A stretch of DNA of 64,000 bases, from the NCBI GenBank assembly GCA_034522055.1, contig JAXHLS010000002.1:1860001-1924000 (forward strand), written 5' to 3'. Both the position numbers and the translations under genes were made by a program. Shown in pieces: positions 51,460 to 59,491 of this stretch (within the stretch, counting starts at the first letter, position 1; each line of letters opens with the position of its first letter). The notes under the pieces are model-generated. The model was not told the DNA's origin, did no database searches, and worked only from the letters and a program-made list of their open reading frames with translations. This stretch comes from Gammaproteobacteria bacterium (GTDB lineage: Bacteria > Pseudomonadota > Gammaproteobacteria > JAABTG01).

Positions 51460-52212
51460 TCACACCGCGGGTGCGGGCAGGTGGCCGGCCACTAGGAAGC
51501 GTTCGAGGGGGAAGGTGATGACGCCGGTGCCGGTGCGCCCGGAGAACGCGGTGGCCTCGGCCGTGGTATGACCGAGCCACGGCTCCTGGAAGGTGGGGGC
51601 GGCTGCGGCGACGGCCGCGGGGGTGAAGAGGGCCACGTTGATGCCGGGGACCGGCGCGCGGGCGGAGGGATACTCCACGGCCTCGATACTGGCCTCCCGC
51701 AGGGCGGAGCCGAGGGCCTGGGGCGCGCGGTAGTCGCCGGGGTCGCTGATTTCCGCACGGAAGGTGTCGAAGGGGGGCGCCTGGAGTCGTAAGCCATGGG
51801 CGGCGGCGTAGGCGGCCCCGAAGAGGGTGTGCTGGGTGACCAGGGGACGGGGTGGCGGGTGACCCATGCCGTGCCAGAACACCTGGCGGAAGTACGCCGC
51901 CTCGGCGAGGGCGGTGTCCCGCTCCAGGGCGCCGTAGAGCAGGCTCGGCTCCGTAACCCGGCCGAAGCGGGAGCCGTGGCGCAGGGGCGGGTAGCGAAAG
52001 GGCGTGGCGAGGAGGTAGTGCAGGTGTGCGGTGCCGGTCCGCAGGGGCGGCTTGGTCCCCTCCAGCATGCGCTCCAGCAGCTCCTGTTCCGCCAGGTCGT
52101 CCACCAGGGCGTTGGTGGCCACCTGCTCCTGGCTCTCCACCAGCCGCAGCAACTGGCCGCTCATGGGGCTCGGGCGGGCGGCCTCTCGGCACGCCTCCCA
52201 GATGAGGGACAT
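51460..52212 (-). CDS. RES domain toxin (NAD+ phosphorylase family)
   Basis: 250 residues. RES features: ATPFRYPPLRHGSRFGRVTE (conserved Arg), SLLYGALERDTALAEAAYFR (Tyr and Glu), and SARAPVPGINVALFTPAAVA (the C-terminal Ser region). RES toxins deplete NAD+ by phosphorolysis and arrest growth. The gene starts at the last base of the upstream antitoxin stop (1-nt overlap), the usual Xre-RES order. Confidence 0.92.
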   Translation of the reverse strand: MSLIWEACREAARPSPMSGQLLRLVESQEQVATNALVDDLAEQELLERMLEGTKPPLRTGTAHLHYLLATPFRYPPLRHGSRFGRVTEPSLLYGALERDTALAEAAYFRQVFWHGMGHPPPRPLVTQHTLFGAAYAAAHGLRLQAPPFDTFRAEISDPGDYRAPQALGSALREASIEAVEYPSARAPVPGINVALFTPAAVAAAAPTFQEPWLGHTTAEATAFSGRTGTGVITFPLERFLVAGHLPAPAV

Positions 52213-52586
52213 CAGAGCTTGCCGCGTATGGCGTCCAGGTACTCCAGGACGCGGGTGAGGCCCTGGACGGTCCTGATCTGCTCGGCGGGGATGCCGCCGG
52301 TGTGGTGGTTCACGGTGTGCATCCAGTGACGCATCTGCTCCGGCTCCCCACCCACCAGGACATGGAGGGCGCGGTAGCAGCGCACCAGCAGCAGGGCCAG
52401 CTCGCCGGCCTTGCCGGCGGGGTCGATGCGGCCGCGGCTGATGGCGCTGCGATCCTTGCCGATGGCCGCTCCCAGATCGTTCTGGGTCAGCCCCAGATCC
52501 GCCCCGGCGGTCCGCAGGGCCTTGGCCAGTACCTCGGCCGCTGCGGGTGCGGGGGCGTGGGCGAGATTAGCGTTTGAATTGTGCAT
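52212..52586 (-). CDS. Xre/MbcA/ParS-type antitoxin of the RES toxin
   Basis: 124 residues. N-terminal Xre-like helix-turn-helix (LAKALRTAGADLGLTQNDLG; AAIGKDRSAISR) and C-terminal MbcA/ParS toxin-binding domain (ELALLLVRCYRALHVLVGGE; MRHWMHTVNHHTGGIPAEQI; VQGLTRVLEYLDAIRGKL). It binds and neutralises the RES toxin and represses the operon through the palindrome at its own start. Confidence 0.92.
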   Translation of the reverse strand: MHNSNANLAHAPAPAAAEVLAKALRTAGADLGLTQNDLGAAIGKDRSAISRGRIDPAGKAGELALLLVRCYRALHVLVGGEPEQMRHWMHTVNHHTGGIPAEQIRTVQGLTRVLEYLDAIRGKL

Positions 52587-52594
52587 AATGCACA
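52580..52594. promoter_or_regulatory. Palindromic operator of the Xre-RES operon
   Basis: TGTGCATAATGCACA is a 15-bp palindrome (7-bp arms, central A) overlapping the antitoxin start codon. Its position and the antitoxin's helix-turn-helix make it the likely autoregulation site. Confidence 0.7.
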
Positions 52595-52772
52595 GTATAG
52601 CGGAAAAAAGTTAAATATGCATGACCGCGTGGTGCGTAGCGGCGGGCCCGGCCTTGGCCTCGCCGCCGGGCCGTCTGCTGGCCGCCCGACGATCCTCTAT
52701 AATCCTCGTCCGAGGCAATGGTGTCGCGAGGGGCCCGTACTGGCCCATGCGTTTAAATTTCAGGAGCAATCC

Positions 52773-53123
52773 ATGACTCAGAAGCCCGTGGTCAGCGACG
52801 ATCCCATGTATCTCCTGTTGAGGGACGGCAAAGTCGAAGAGTTCAATCGCCGGCGCGCCGAAGGCGAGGAGCCCCACCTGGTGAGCTGCGATTTCAGCGC
52901 CATGGACCTGCGGGACCTGGTGGCGGACGGACTGGATATGCGGGACAGCGCCTTCCATGAGACGGATCTGCGCGGGGTGGACCTGCGTAATACCCACCTG
53001 GAGGGCGCCAGCCTCCACGGTGCCCGCCTCGCGGGGGTCTATTTCCCCGTGGCCCTGGAGGCCGCGGAGATCGAACTGTCCCTGGAGCACGGCACCCGCC
53101 TGCGCTACCGCGCCGGGGGATAA
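52773..53123 (+). CDS. Pentapeptide repeat protein
   Basis: 116 residues from ATG 52773 behind AGGAG. Region 40-95 shows A(D/N)LxG-like pentapeptides: DFSAMDLRDLVADGLDMRDS, AFHETDLRGVDLRNTHLEGA, SLHGARLAG, which fold as a right-handed beta helix. A short N-terminal helix (DPMYLLLRDGKVEEFNRRRA) precedes. Some pentapeptide proteins protect DNA gyrase, but many have no known role; no assignment here. Confidence 0.9.
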   Translation: MTQKPVVSDDPMYLLLRDGKVEEFNRRRAEGEEPHLVSCDFSAMDLRDLVADGLDMRDSAFHETDLRGVDLRNTHLEGASLHGARLAGVYFPVALEAAEIELSLEHGTRLRYRAGG

Positions 53124-53195
53124 ACTCCAGGGTGGGTTTCCATAACTCTCGCCACGACGCCAGGCGCGCCAAGACAAGGGCGTTTCTATCAGGTT

Positions 53196-53344
53196 TAACT
53201 ACGAAAGACGCGAAATACGCGAAAGAAGAAACAGATGACGGCGGAAGTGCCCCGGGCAGCCTCCAACGGTCTGGGGTTTCTTCGGGCGTGTCCCTTATCC
53301 ACCCGGCCAGGATCTTTTCGCGCCTTTCGCGCCTTTCGTAGTTA
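53196..53344. repeat. MITE-like palindromic element, 149 bp
   Basis: Left arm TAACTACGAAAGACGCGAAA (53196-53215, continuing to 53224) and right arm 53315-53344, which reads TAACTACGAAAGGCGCGAAA on the minus strand. The interior contains GGGTTTCTTCGGGCGTGTCC, matching the interior of the unit at 33217-33313. It looks like the GxxExxY cassette end without the gene. A TTGGCGGTCTTGGCGGCTTG motif follows at 53432-53451. 53345-53477 has no gene. Confidence 0.85.
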
Positions 53345-53477
53345 CCGCTTTTGCTTTTTCCTTTTTAAGCGCAGGTCCCTCACGCGTGCCGGCGTGCCGT
53401 GTGCGCGACCGGTTTACGGCATCACCTTGGCGGTCTTGGCGGCTTGGCGAGATCAACCTCTCACCGCCAATGGCCGC

Positions 53478-54992
53478 TCAGGTAAAGGCCTCCAGGCGGG
53501 CGCGGACGGCGGTGGCGAGGGCCTCCGGGGCGGGGGGGGAGGCGCCGTCGATGCCGAGGACCCGTGCGCCTTTCTCTTTTTCCAGCGGTGCGTAGTCCGC
53601 CAGCTGCCGTTCCAGCACTTCGACCCCTGCCTCCGAGGGGTCGTCGCCCCGGGCCGCGCGCTCTTCGACCCGGCGGCGCGCCGTGTCCGGGTCCAGGGTG
53701 ACGTCGAGCACCAGGCACGGCACGCCCTCGGCGGCGGCCAGCTCCAGGAAGGGCCGGCGGTGCGCGGTGGCGAGGAAGGTGGCATCGACGATGGCCGTCA
53801 GACCGGCGCGCAGCACACCGCGGGCCTGCACCCTCAGCTGCTCGAAGGTGCGGCGGCCGGCCTCCGGGGTGTAGATCCCGGCCCCCGGCAGCGCGCCGGA
53901 GTCGGCATCGCGGGCCAGGCCGAACAGGCGCTTGCGCTCCACGTCGGAGCGCAGGCGCACCGCCCCCAGATGCTCCACCAGACCCTGGCTCAGCCAGGAC
54001 TTGCCGCTGCCTGAGACGCCGCGGGTGAGTATCAATGTGGGCTCCGGGGCGGCGGTCACCCCCAGGGCCTGCGCCACGTAGCGCTCCACCTCCGCCTTGT
54101 CGGCCCGCCATTCCTCGCTGTCGGGAGAGAGCTGCTCCAGGCGGATGGCGGCCACCTTGGCGCGCACCATGATGCGGTAGACGCGGTAGAAGGCGAGGAC
54201 CGCGAGCCCGTCGTAGTCCGCCGTTTCCTCCAGGTAACGGTTGATGAAGCGCCAGCCGAAGTCAGCCCGCCCGCGGTGGTTGAGGTCGGTCATCACGAAG
54301 GCGGCCTCGCTCATGACGTCGATCCAGCGCAGTGCCGCACTGAACTCGATGCCGTCGAAGATCCGCAGCTCCCCGTCCACCTCGGCCATGTTGCCGAGGT
54401 GCATGTCGCCATGGCATTCGCGCACGAAGCCGCCGGCGCGGCGGGCCGCGAACACGCCCGCGAGGGCCGCGAAGGTGTCCCGGGTCCAGCGTTCCAGGGT
54501 CTCGAGGGCGGGTGCCAGATCGTCGGGGGTGTGGGCCCGCAGATGGCGGAAGTTCTCCAGGGCCGGTTCCAATATCCCTCCCGGGTTCCCTTTGCCTCCA
54601 TCGCCGTGCGCCGCGGGGATGTCTCGATGGAACGCCGCCACCACCGCCGCCATGTGGTCGATATCGGCGGCCCTCACCAGCCCCTGCTCAAGGCGCCGGT
54701 CCAGCAGTCCCTCCTGGGGGAACTGGCGCATCTTGACGGCATGGTCCACCACCGGCCCTTCACCCTGGATGGCGGGCGACTCGGGTGTCCCGGTAACGGG
54801 GACCACCTCCAGATAGATATCGGGCGCCAGGCGGCTGTTCAGGCGCAGCTCTTCTTCGCAGTAGAAACGGCGCTTGTCGGGGGTGCTGAAATCGAGAAAG
54901 CCGAGGTCCACCGGCTTCTTGATCTTGTAGGCGTAGTCACCGCTGAGGAGGACCCACGAGATGTGGGTCTCCACCAGCTGCGGCTCTCTCAC
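53478..54992 (-). CDS. Fused phosphotransferase-like / P-loop kinase protein (COG2187-COG0645 type)
   Basis: 504 residues from GTG 54992. N-terminal domain with an aminoglycoside-phosphotransferase-like fold: HISWVLLSGDYAYKIKKPVD (Lys), FVRECHGDMHLGNMAEVDGE (catalytic HGDxHxxN), RIFDGIEF (metal Asp). C-terminal P-loop kinase from about 320: LILTRGVSGSGKSWLSQGLV, ATAHRRPFLELAAAEGVPCL. Family-like residues continue upstream of the GTG (EHALAIERLLEPGRYPHP), yet no ATG, GTG or TTG is found before an in-frame TAG at 55074-55076, which is the stop of the upstream gene. A rare start codon, or readthrough, may be used. Confidence 0.88.
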   Translation of the reverse strand: MREPQLVETHISWVLLSGDYAYKIKKPVDLGFLDFSTPDKRRFYCEEELRLNSRLAPDIYLEVVPVTGTPESPAIQGEGPVVDHAVKMRQFPQEGLLDRRLEQGLVRAADIDHMAAVVAAFHRDIPAAHGDGGKGNPGGILEPALENFRHLRAHTPDDLAPALETLERWTRDTFAALAGVFAARRAGGFVRECHGDMHLGNMAEVDGELRIFDGIEFSAALRWIDVMSEAAFVMTDLNHRGRADFGWRFINRYLEETADYDGLAVLAFYRVYRIMVRAKVAAIRLEQLSPDSEEWRADKAEVERYVAQALGVTAAPEPTLILTRGVSGSGKSWLSQGLVEHLGAVRLRSDVERKRLFGLARDADSGALPGAGIYTPEAGRRTFEQLRVQARGVLRAGLTAIVDATFLATAHRRPFLELAAAEGVPCLVLDVTLDPDTARRRVEERAARGDDPSEAGVEVLERQLADYAPLEKEKGARVLGIDGASPPAPEALATAVRARLEAFT

Positions 54993-55073
54993 AGGGTGAG
55001 GGTAGCGTCCCGGCTCCAGCAGGCGCTCGATGGCCAGGGCGTGTTCCCGGGAGGTGGCGATATCCCTTCCCCG

Positions 55074-55520
55074 CTAGCGGGTGGCCTTGTCGGTCAGGGC
55101 CTTGAGCAGGCCCCCGATCTTGCCTGCCAGCTCATCACGATCGGTGATGAAGTGGCGCCGTGCGAGATAGGCGGGGTCGTTGTAGGTCAGCCACACATTG
55201 CCTTCGGCATCCTGCCACGCCAGGGCCTTCTGGGGCAGGTCGATGCCCACGCGCTGATCGCTCTGCATCAGGGGGGTGCCGGCCTTGGGGTTGCCGAAGA
55301 TCAGCAGCTCCGTGGGGCGCAGTTGCAGATCCACCTTGGCGGCCCCGGCGGTGTGGTTCACCCGCGCGAAGATGGTGAGGCCCTTCTCCTCCAGCGCCGC
55401 CTCGAGGCGATCGATGGTGGTGGCCACGTCGTGGGCGCTCTGTTTGGTGATGAGGCCGTTGCCGGCCCACGCGGGCACGCTGAAGAGCAGGCACAGGAGG
55501 GGTAGCAGGAATATGCGCAT
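55074..55520 (-). CDS. DUF302 domain protein, exported
   Basis: 148 residues from ATG 55520. Signal peptide MRIFLLPLLCLLFSVPAWAG, then a DUF302 domain: ATTIDRLEAALEEKGLTIFA, RVNHTAGAAKVDLQLRPTEL, LLIFGNPKAGTPLMQSDQRV, DLPQKALAWQDAEGNVWLTY. DUF302 proteins are small periplasmic or cytoplasmic proteins often found in sulfur and metal-stress contexts; function unproven. Its TAG stop is in frame with the downstream kinase. Confidence 0.93.
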   Translation of the reverse strand: MRIFLLPLLCLLFSVPAWAGNGLITKQSAHDVATTIDRLEAALEEKGLTIFARVNHTAGAAKVDLQLRPTELLIFGNPKAGTPLMQSDQRVGIDLPQKALAWQDAEGNVWLTYNDPAYLARRHFITDRDELAGKIGGLLKALTDKATR

Positions 55521-55702
55521 GAATGGTTCCTTACTTTTTGGTGGATTGGCCATACGATACCGCGAAACGCGGTAAGTACAGTAGACCGCCGGGGATGGAC
55601 TTTTATTCCGCCCGGTGCGCGCCCGGATGGCGGCGAGGGGGCGCCGTCCCGGGCAGGGTCAGAACAGGTTCATCTGGGGTCCGCCGGGAGGAACCCACGG
55701 GG

Positions 55703-56359
55703 CTATTCCATGACCTTGACACCGTCGTCGGTGCCGAGGATGAGCACATCCGCCGGGCGCCGGGCGAACAGGCCGTTGGTGACCACGCCGGTGATGTTGT
55801 TCAGCCGCTCCTCCATGCCGGCGGCCTCCATGATCTCCAGGTTGTGCACGTCCAGGATGAGGTTGCCGTTGTCGGTGACGAAGCCGTCGCGCCACATGGG
55901 GTTGCCGCCCAGGCCCACGATCTGCCGGGCCACGTAGCTGCGGGCCATGGGGACCACCTCCACCGGCAGGGGAAAGGCCCCCAGGACATCCACCAGCTTG
56001 GAGCCGTCGGCGATGCACACGAACTTGTCGGCCACCGCGGCCACGATCTTCTCCCGGGTCAGGGCACCGCCGCCGCCCTTGATGAGCTGCAGGTTGTGGT
56101 TCGACTCGTCGGCACCGTCCACGTAGAGGGGCAGATCGTCGACGCTGTTGAGGTCCAGTACCTGGATGCCGTGGCCCCGCAGGCGCTCGGCCGAGGCCTC
56201 GGAGCTGGCCACCGCGCCGTCGATCTTGTGCTTGATGCCCGCCAGCAGATCGATGAAATGATTGGCGGTGCTGCCGGTGCCGATACCGACGATGGATCCC
56301 GGTATGACGTGTTGCAGGGCGGCCTGGGCTGCGGCCTTCTTGTTGTCGTCTGATGACAT
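55703..56359 (-). CDS. rpiA: Ribose-5-phosphate isomerase A
   Basis: 218 residues. Motifs: [40 protein letters not shown] (catalytic Asp/Glu), [20 protein letters not shown] (Lys), [20 protein letters not shown]. It interconverts ribose- and ribulose-5-phosphate in the pentose phosphate and Calvin pathways. Divergent from ilvA across about 260 bp; 55521-55702 upstream of the DUF302 gene holds nothing recognisable. Confidence 0.97.
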   Translation of the reverse strand: MSSDDNKKAAAQAALQHVIPGSIVGIGTGSTANHFIDLLAGIKHKIDGAVASSEASAERLRGHGIQVLDLNSVDDLPLYVDGADESNHNLQLIKGGGGALTREKIVAAVADKFVCIADGSKLVDVLGAFPLPVEVVPMARSYVARQIVGLGGNPMWRDGFVTDNGNLILDVHNLEIMEAAGMEERLNNITGVVTNGLFARRPADVLILGTDDGVKVME

Positions 56360-56618
56360 GGATTTGCTCCTGATGGTTGATATTTACGCCCCCGGTGGCA
56401 TCCTGCGGGCGGGTGTGGGTGGGTCCCCATGGGAGCCGCCCATGGTCAACCCCGGCGCGAAGGACCAGAATGGTTCAAGCGCGGACCATGGGGGCCGCTG
56501 GTTGGGGCATCGTCGCCCTGCCGGCCCCGCCCGCCCCGCGATGAATCACCCGTTCGAGTCAGCCCCTGGTGCATAATGGAAAAACCCGATTATAGAATCA
56601 GTCCCCGTCCCGCCGACA

Positions 56619-58142
56619 GTGCCCGTTAATTACATCCAGAAGATCCTCAAGGCGCGGGTCTACGAAGTGGCGCGGGAGACCCCCCTGGATTTTGCGCCCC
56701 TGCTGTCCGCGCGTCACGGCAACCGCATTTACCTCAAGCGCGAGGATCTGCAGCCCGTGTTCTCGTTCAAGATCCGGGGGGCCTACAACAAGATCGTCCA
56801 GCTCAGCGAAGAGGAGCTGGCCCGCGGCGTCATCGCCGCCTCCGCCGGCAACCACGCCCAGGGGGTGGCCCTGGCCGGGGCGCGCCTCGGCATCCGGGCC
56901 GTGATCGTCATGCCCAAGACCACCCCCACCATCAAGGTGGAGGCGGTGCGCCGCCTCGGTGGCGAGATCGTGCTTGCGGGCAATGCCTACGATGAGGCCT
57001 TCGACCACGCCATGGAACTGGCGGAACGGGAGGGCCTGGTCATCATCCCGCCCTACGACGATGTGGACGTCATCGCCGGCCAGGGCACCGTGGGCATGGA
57101 GATCATGCGCCAGCACACCCGGCCCCTGCACGCCATCTTCGTGCCCGTGGGGGGGGGTGGGTTGCTGGCGGGTATCGCCGTGTATGTGAAGACCTTCTGG
57201 CCCGAGGTGAAGATCATCGGCGTGGAGCCGGATGATGCCCCTTCGATGCATCACGCCCTGGCGGCGGGGGAGCGGGTGCGCCTGGACTCCGTGGGGCTGT
57301 TCGCCGACGGCGTGGCGGTGCGCCAGGCGGGCTTCGAGCCCTTCCGGGTGTGCCGGGACACGGTGGACCAGGTAGTGCTGGTGTCCGGCGACGAGATCTG
57401 TGCCGCCATCAAGGACATCTTCGACGACACCCGCTCCATCGCCGAGCCCGCGGGGGCCATCGCCGTGGCGGGGCTCAAGAAGTACGTGGCCGAGCACCAC
57501 ATCGAGGGCCGGAACCTGGTGGCGGTGGACAGCGGTGCCAACATGAACTTCGATCGCCTGCGTTACGTGGCCGAACGTACCGCCACCGGCGACCAAAGCG
57601 AGGCCCTGTTGGCGGTTACCATCCCCGAGCAGCCGGGCAGCTTTCGGGCCTTCTGCCACGCCATCGGCCCCCGTGCCATCACCGAATTCAACTACCGCTA
57701 CGCCACCGATAGCGACGCCACGGTGTTCGTGGGGGTGGCGCTGCGGGAAGGAGTGGCGGACAAGGGGCGCCTCGTCGGCCATCTGCAGGAGAAGGGCTAC
57801 CGGGTGGATGACCTGTCGGACAACGAGCTGGCCAAGCTGCATGTGCGCTACATGGTGGGGGGGCGCTCGGAGCAGGTGACGGACGAGGTGGTGTATCGCT
57901 TCGAGTTCCCCGAACGCCCGGGGGCCCTGCTGCGTTTCCTCACCAACCTGGGCCAGCGCTGGAATATCAGCCTGTTCCACTACCGCAACCTGGGTGCCGA
58001 CTACGGCCGCGTGCTGGCGGGCCTGCAGATCCCCGCCGCCGCCAAGGCAGAGTTCCAGGCCTTTCTCGACGAATTGGGCTATGCCTATGCCGAGGAGACG
58101 GACAACCCGGCCTATCTCGCCTTCCTCAAGGCCCGCGGCTGA
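56619..58142 (+). CDS. ilvA: Threonine ammonia-lyase, biosynthetic (threonine deaminase)
   Basis: 507 residues, GTG start at 56619. PLP lysine in EDLQPVFSFKIRGAYNKIVQ, phosphate loop and glycine loops ASAGNHAQGVALAGARLGI and FVPVGGGGLLAGIAVYVKTF. Two ACT-like regulatory subdomains from about 330 (LAVTIPEQPGSFRAFCHAIG; YRFEFPERPGALLRFLTNLG), the sites of isoleucine feedback and valine activation in the family. It deaminates threonine to 2-oxobutanoate for isoleucine synthesis. Confidence 0.97.
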   Translation: MPVNYIQKILKARVYEVARETPLDFAPLLSARHGNRIYLKREDLQPVFSFKIRGAYNKIVQLSEEELARGVIAASAGNHAQGVALAGARLGIRAVIVMPKTTPTIKVEAVRRLGGEIVLAGNAYDEAFDHAMELAEREGLVIIPPYDDVDVIAGQGTVGMEIMRQHTRPLHAIFVPVGGGGLLAGIAVYVKTFWPEVKIIGVEPDDAPSMHHALAAGERVRLDSVGLFADGVAVRQAGFEPFRVCRDTVDQVVLVSGDEICAAIKDIFDDTRSIAEPAGAIAVAGLKKYVAEHHIEGRNLVAVDSGANMNFDRLRYVAERTATGDQSEALLAVTIPEQPGSFRAFCHAIGPRAITEFNYRYATDSDATVFVGVALREGVADKGRLVGHLQEKGYRVDDLSDNELAKLHVRYMVGGRSEQVTDEVVYRFEFPERPGALLRFLTNLGQRWNISLFHYRNLGADYGRVLAGLQIPAAAKAEFQAFLDELGYAYAEETDNPAYLAFLKARG

Positions 58143-58148
58143 AGGCAC

Positions 58149-58179
58149 AAAAAAGCCCCGGATGTCGCCATCCGGGGCT
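58149..58179 (-). terminator. Intrinsic terminator of sat
   Basis: On the minus strand, AGCCCCGGATG, loop GCGA, CATCCGGGGCT then a T-run (A-run at 58148-58153 on the plus strand). Perfect 11-bp stem, 21 bp after the sat stop. Plus-strand transcripts from ilvA may also be slowed by it but lack the U-tract. Confidence 0.93.
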
Positions 58180-58200
58180 CGCGCATCGGTGCCGGGCCGA

Positions 58201-59382
58201 TTACTTGCTCTGGTAGTAATCGATGAGGATCTTTGCCACCTCGGGGCGGGAGAACTCCGCCGGCGGGGCTTCGCCGTTGCCCAGCATCTCGCGCACCTTG
58301 GTGCCGGACAGGAGCACGAAGTCATCTTTAGTGTGGTCCGGCGCCTCACTCATCATCACCACCTTGTTGAGCTTCTTGGACCAGGCGGTGTGGTCGGCCT
58401 TGAAGATCTCGATCTCCAGGGTGCCGGCGGGGATGGTGTCGAAGATCTCCTGGGCCTCGAAGGCGCCGTAGTAGTCGCCGACGCCGGCGTGGTCGCGGCC
58501 GATGATGAAATGGGTGGCGCCCATGTTCTGGCGGAACACGGCGTGCAGCACCGCCTCGCGGGGGCCCGCGTAGAGCATGTCGAAGCCGTAGCCCGTGACC
58601 ATGGCGCTGTTGGGCGGAAAGTAGAGTTCCACCATCTTGCGGATGGCGGCGTCGCGCACGGGGGCGGGGATATCGCCGGACTTGAGCTTGCCCAGCAGCA
58701 TGTGGATCACGAGGCCGTCGGCGCCGGTGCGCGCCATCGCCATGTGACACAGCTCCTCGTGGGCCAGGTGCATGGGGTTGCGGGTCTGAAAGGCGACGAT
58801 CTTCTTCCAGCCACGCTCCGCGATCTCGTTCCTGATCTCCACCGCGGTGCGGAAGGTGTCGGGGAAGTCCTGCTGGAAGTAGGAGAAGCTCAGCACCCGG
58901 ATGGTACCCGAGACCACGTAGCGGCCCTGGGCCATGAAGGCGGCGACACCGGGATGCTCGCTGTCCAGGGTGCCGAAGGTCTTCTCGGCGATGAGGTTCA
59001 GCTCGTCGTCGGAGGCCTCTTCGATGTCCGCGACGTCCATCACCGCGAGGATGGGATGACCCTCGACGTTGGGGTCCTTGAGGGAGATGCGCCGGTGGCC
59101 CTGGATGGCGGTGACGTCATCCGTTAGGTTGAGCACGGGGGTGGGCCAGAACAGGCCGTCGGTGGTCTTCATGTTCTCCGCCACCGAGATGGCGTCGGCC
59201 AGGTTCATATAGCCCGTCAGGGGGTTGAAGTAGCCGCCGCCCAGCATCACCGCATTGGCCGCAGCCGCCGAGGTCAGCATCATGGAGGGCAGGTTCTCCG
59301 CCTCGTGGGTGAGTTCGTGGTGCTCCTTGGAGTCGTATACGAACAGCGGGTTCAGGGCCTCAGACCCGTGGGGTTTTATCAT
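58201..59382 (-). CDS. sat: Sulfate adenylyltransferase (ATP sulfurylase, dissimilatory type)
   Basis: 393 residues from ATG 59382, with AAGGAG upstream. Homo-oligomeric Sat type, not CysDN. Motifs: VAFQTRNPMHLAHEELCHMA (QTRNP and HxxH nucleotide-binding residues), HFIIGRDHAGVGDYYGAFEA (GRDHAG), LLSGTKVREMLGNGEAPPAE. The N-terminal HETHEAENLPSMMLTSAAAA-like region is of the sulfur-oxidiser form. In sulfur-oxidising Gammaproteobacteria this enzyme runs in reverse, making ATP and sulfate from APS and pyrophosphate. No aprAB nearby. Confidence 0.95.
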   Translation of the reverse strand: MIKPHGSEALNPLFVYDSKEHHELTHEAENLPSMMLTSAAAANAVMLGGGYFNPLTGYMNLADAISVAENMKTTDGLFWPTPVLNLTDDVTAIQGHRRISLKDPNVEGHPILAVMDVADIEEASDDELNLIAEKTFGTLDSEHPGVAAFMAQGRYVVSGTIRVLSFSYFQQDFPDTFRTAVEIRNEIAERGWKKIVAFQTRNPMHLAHEELCHMAMARTGADGLVIHMLLGKLKSGDIPAPVRDAAIRKMVELYFPPNSAMVTGYGFDMLYAGPREAVLHAVFRQNMGATHFIIGRDHAGVGDYYGAFEAQEIFDTIPAGTLEIEIFKADHTAWSKKLNKVVMMSEAPDHTKDDFVLLSGTKVREMLGNGEAPPAEFSRPEVAKILIDYYQSK

Positions 59383-59401
59383 GCGTTGTCTCCTTTTCTG
59401 G

Positions 59402-59416
59402 TTTGCGAATCGCAAA
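59402..59416. promoter_or_regulatory. Palindrome upstream of sat
   Basis: TTTGCGAATCGCAAA is a 15-bp palindrome with perfect 7-bp arms around a central A, 20 bp before the sat ATG and so overlapping its 5' untranslated region. It may be a repressor site or a transcript hairpin. Confidence 0.45.
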
Positions 59417-59491
59417 GATGCCCGATGGCGCCGCGCACGGCGGCCGTGAATGAAAAGCCGTTATCGCGGGGCCCCGGATCCGGCGGGGCCG

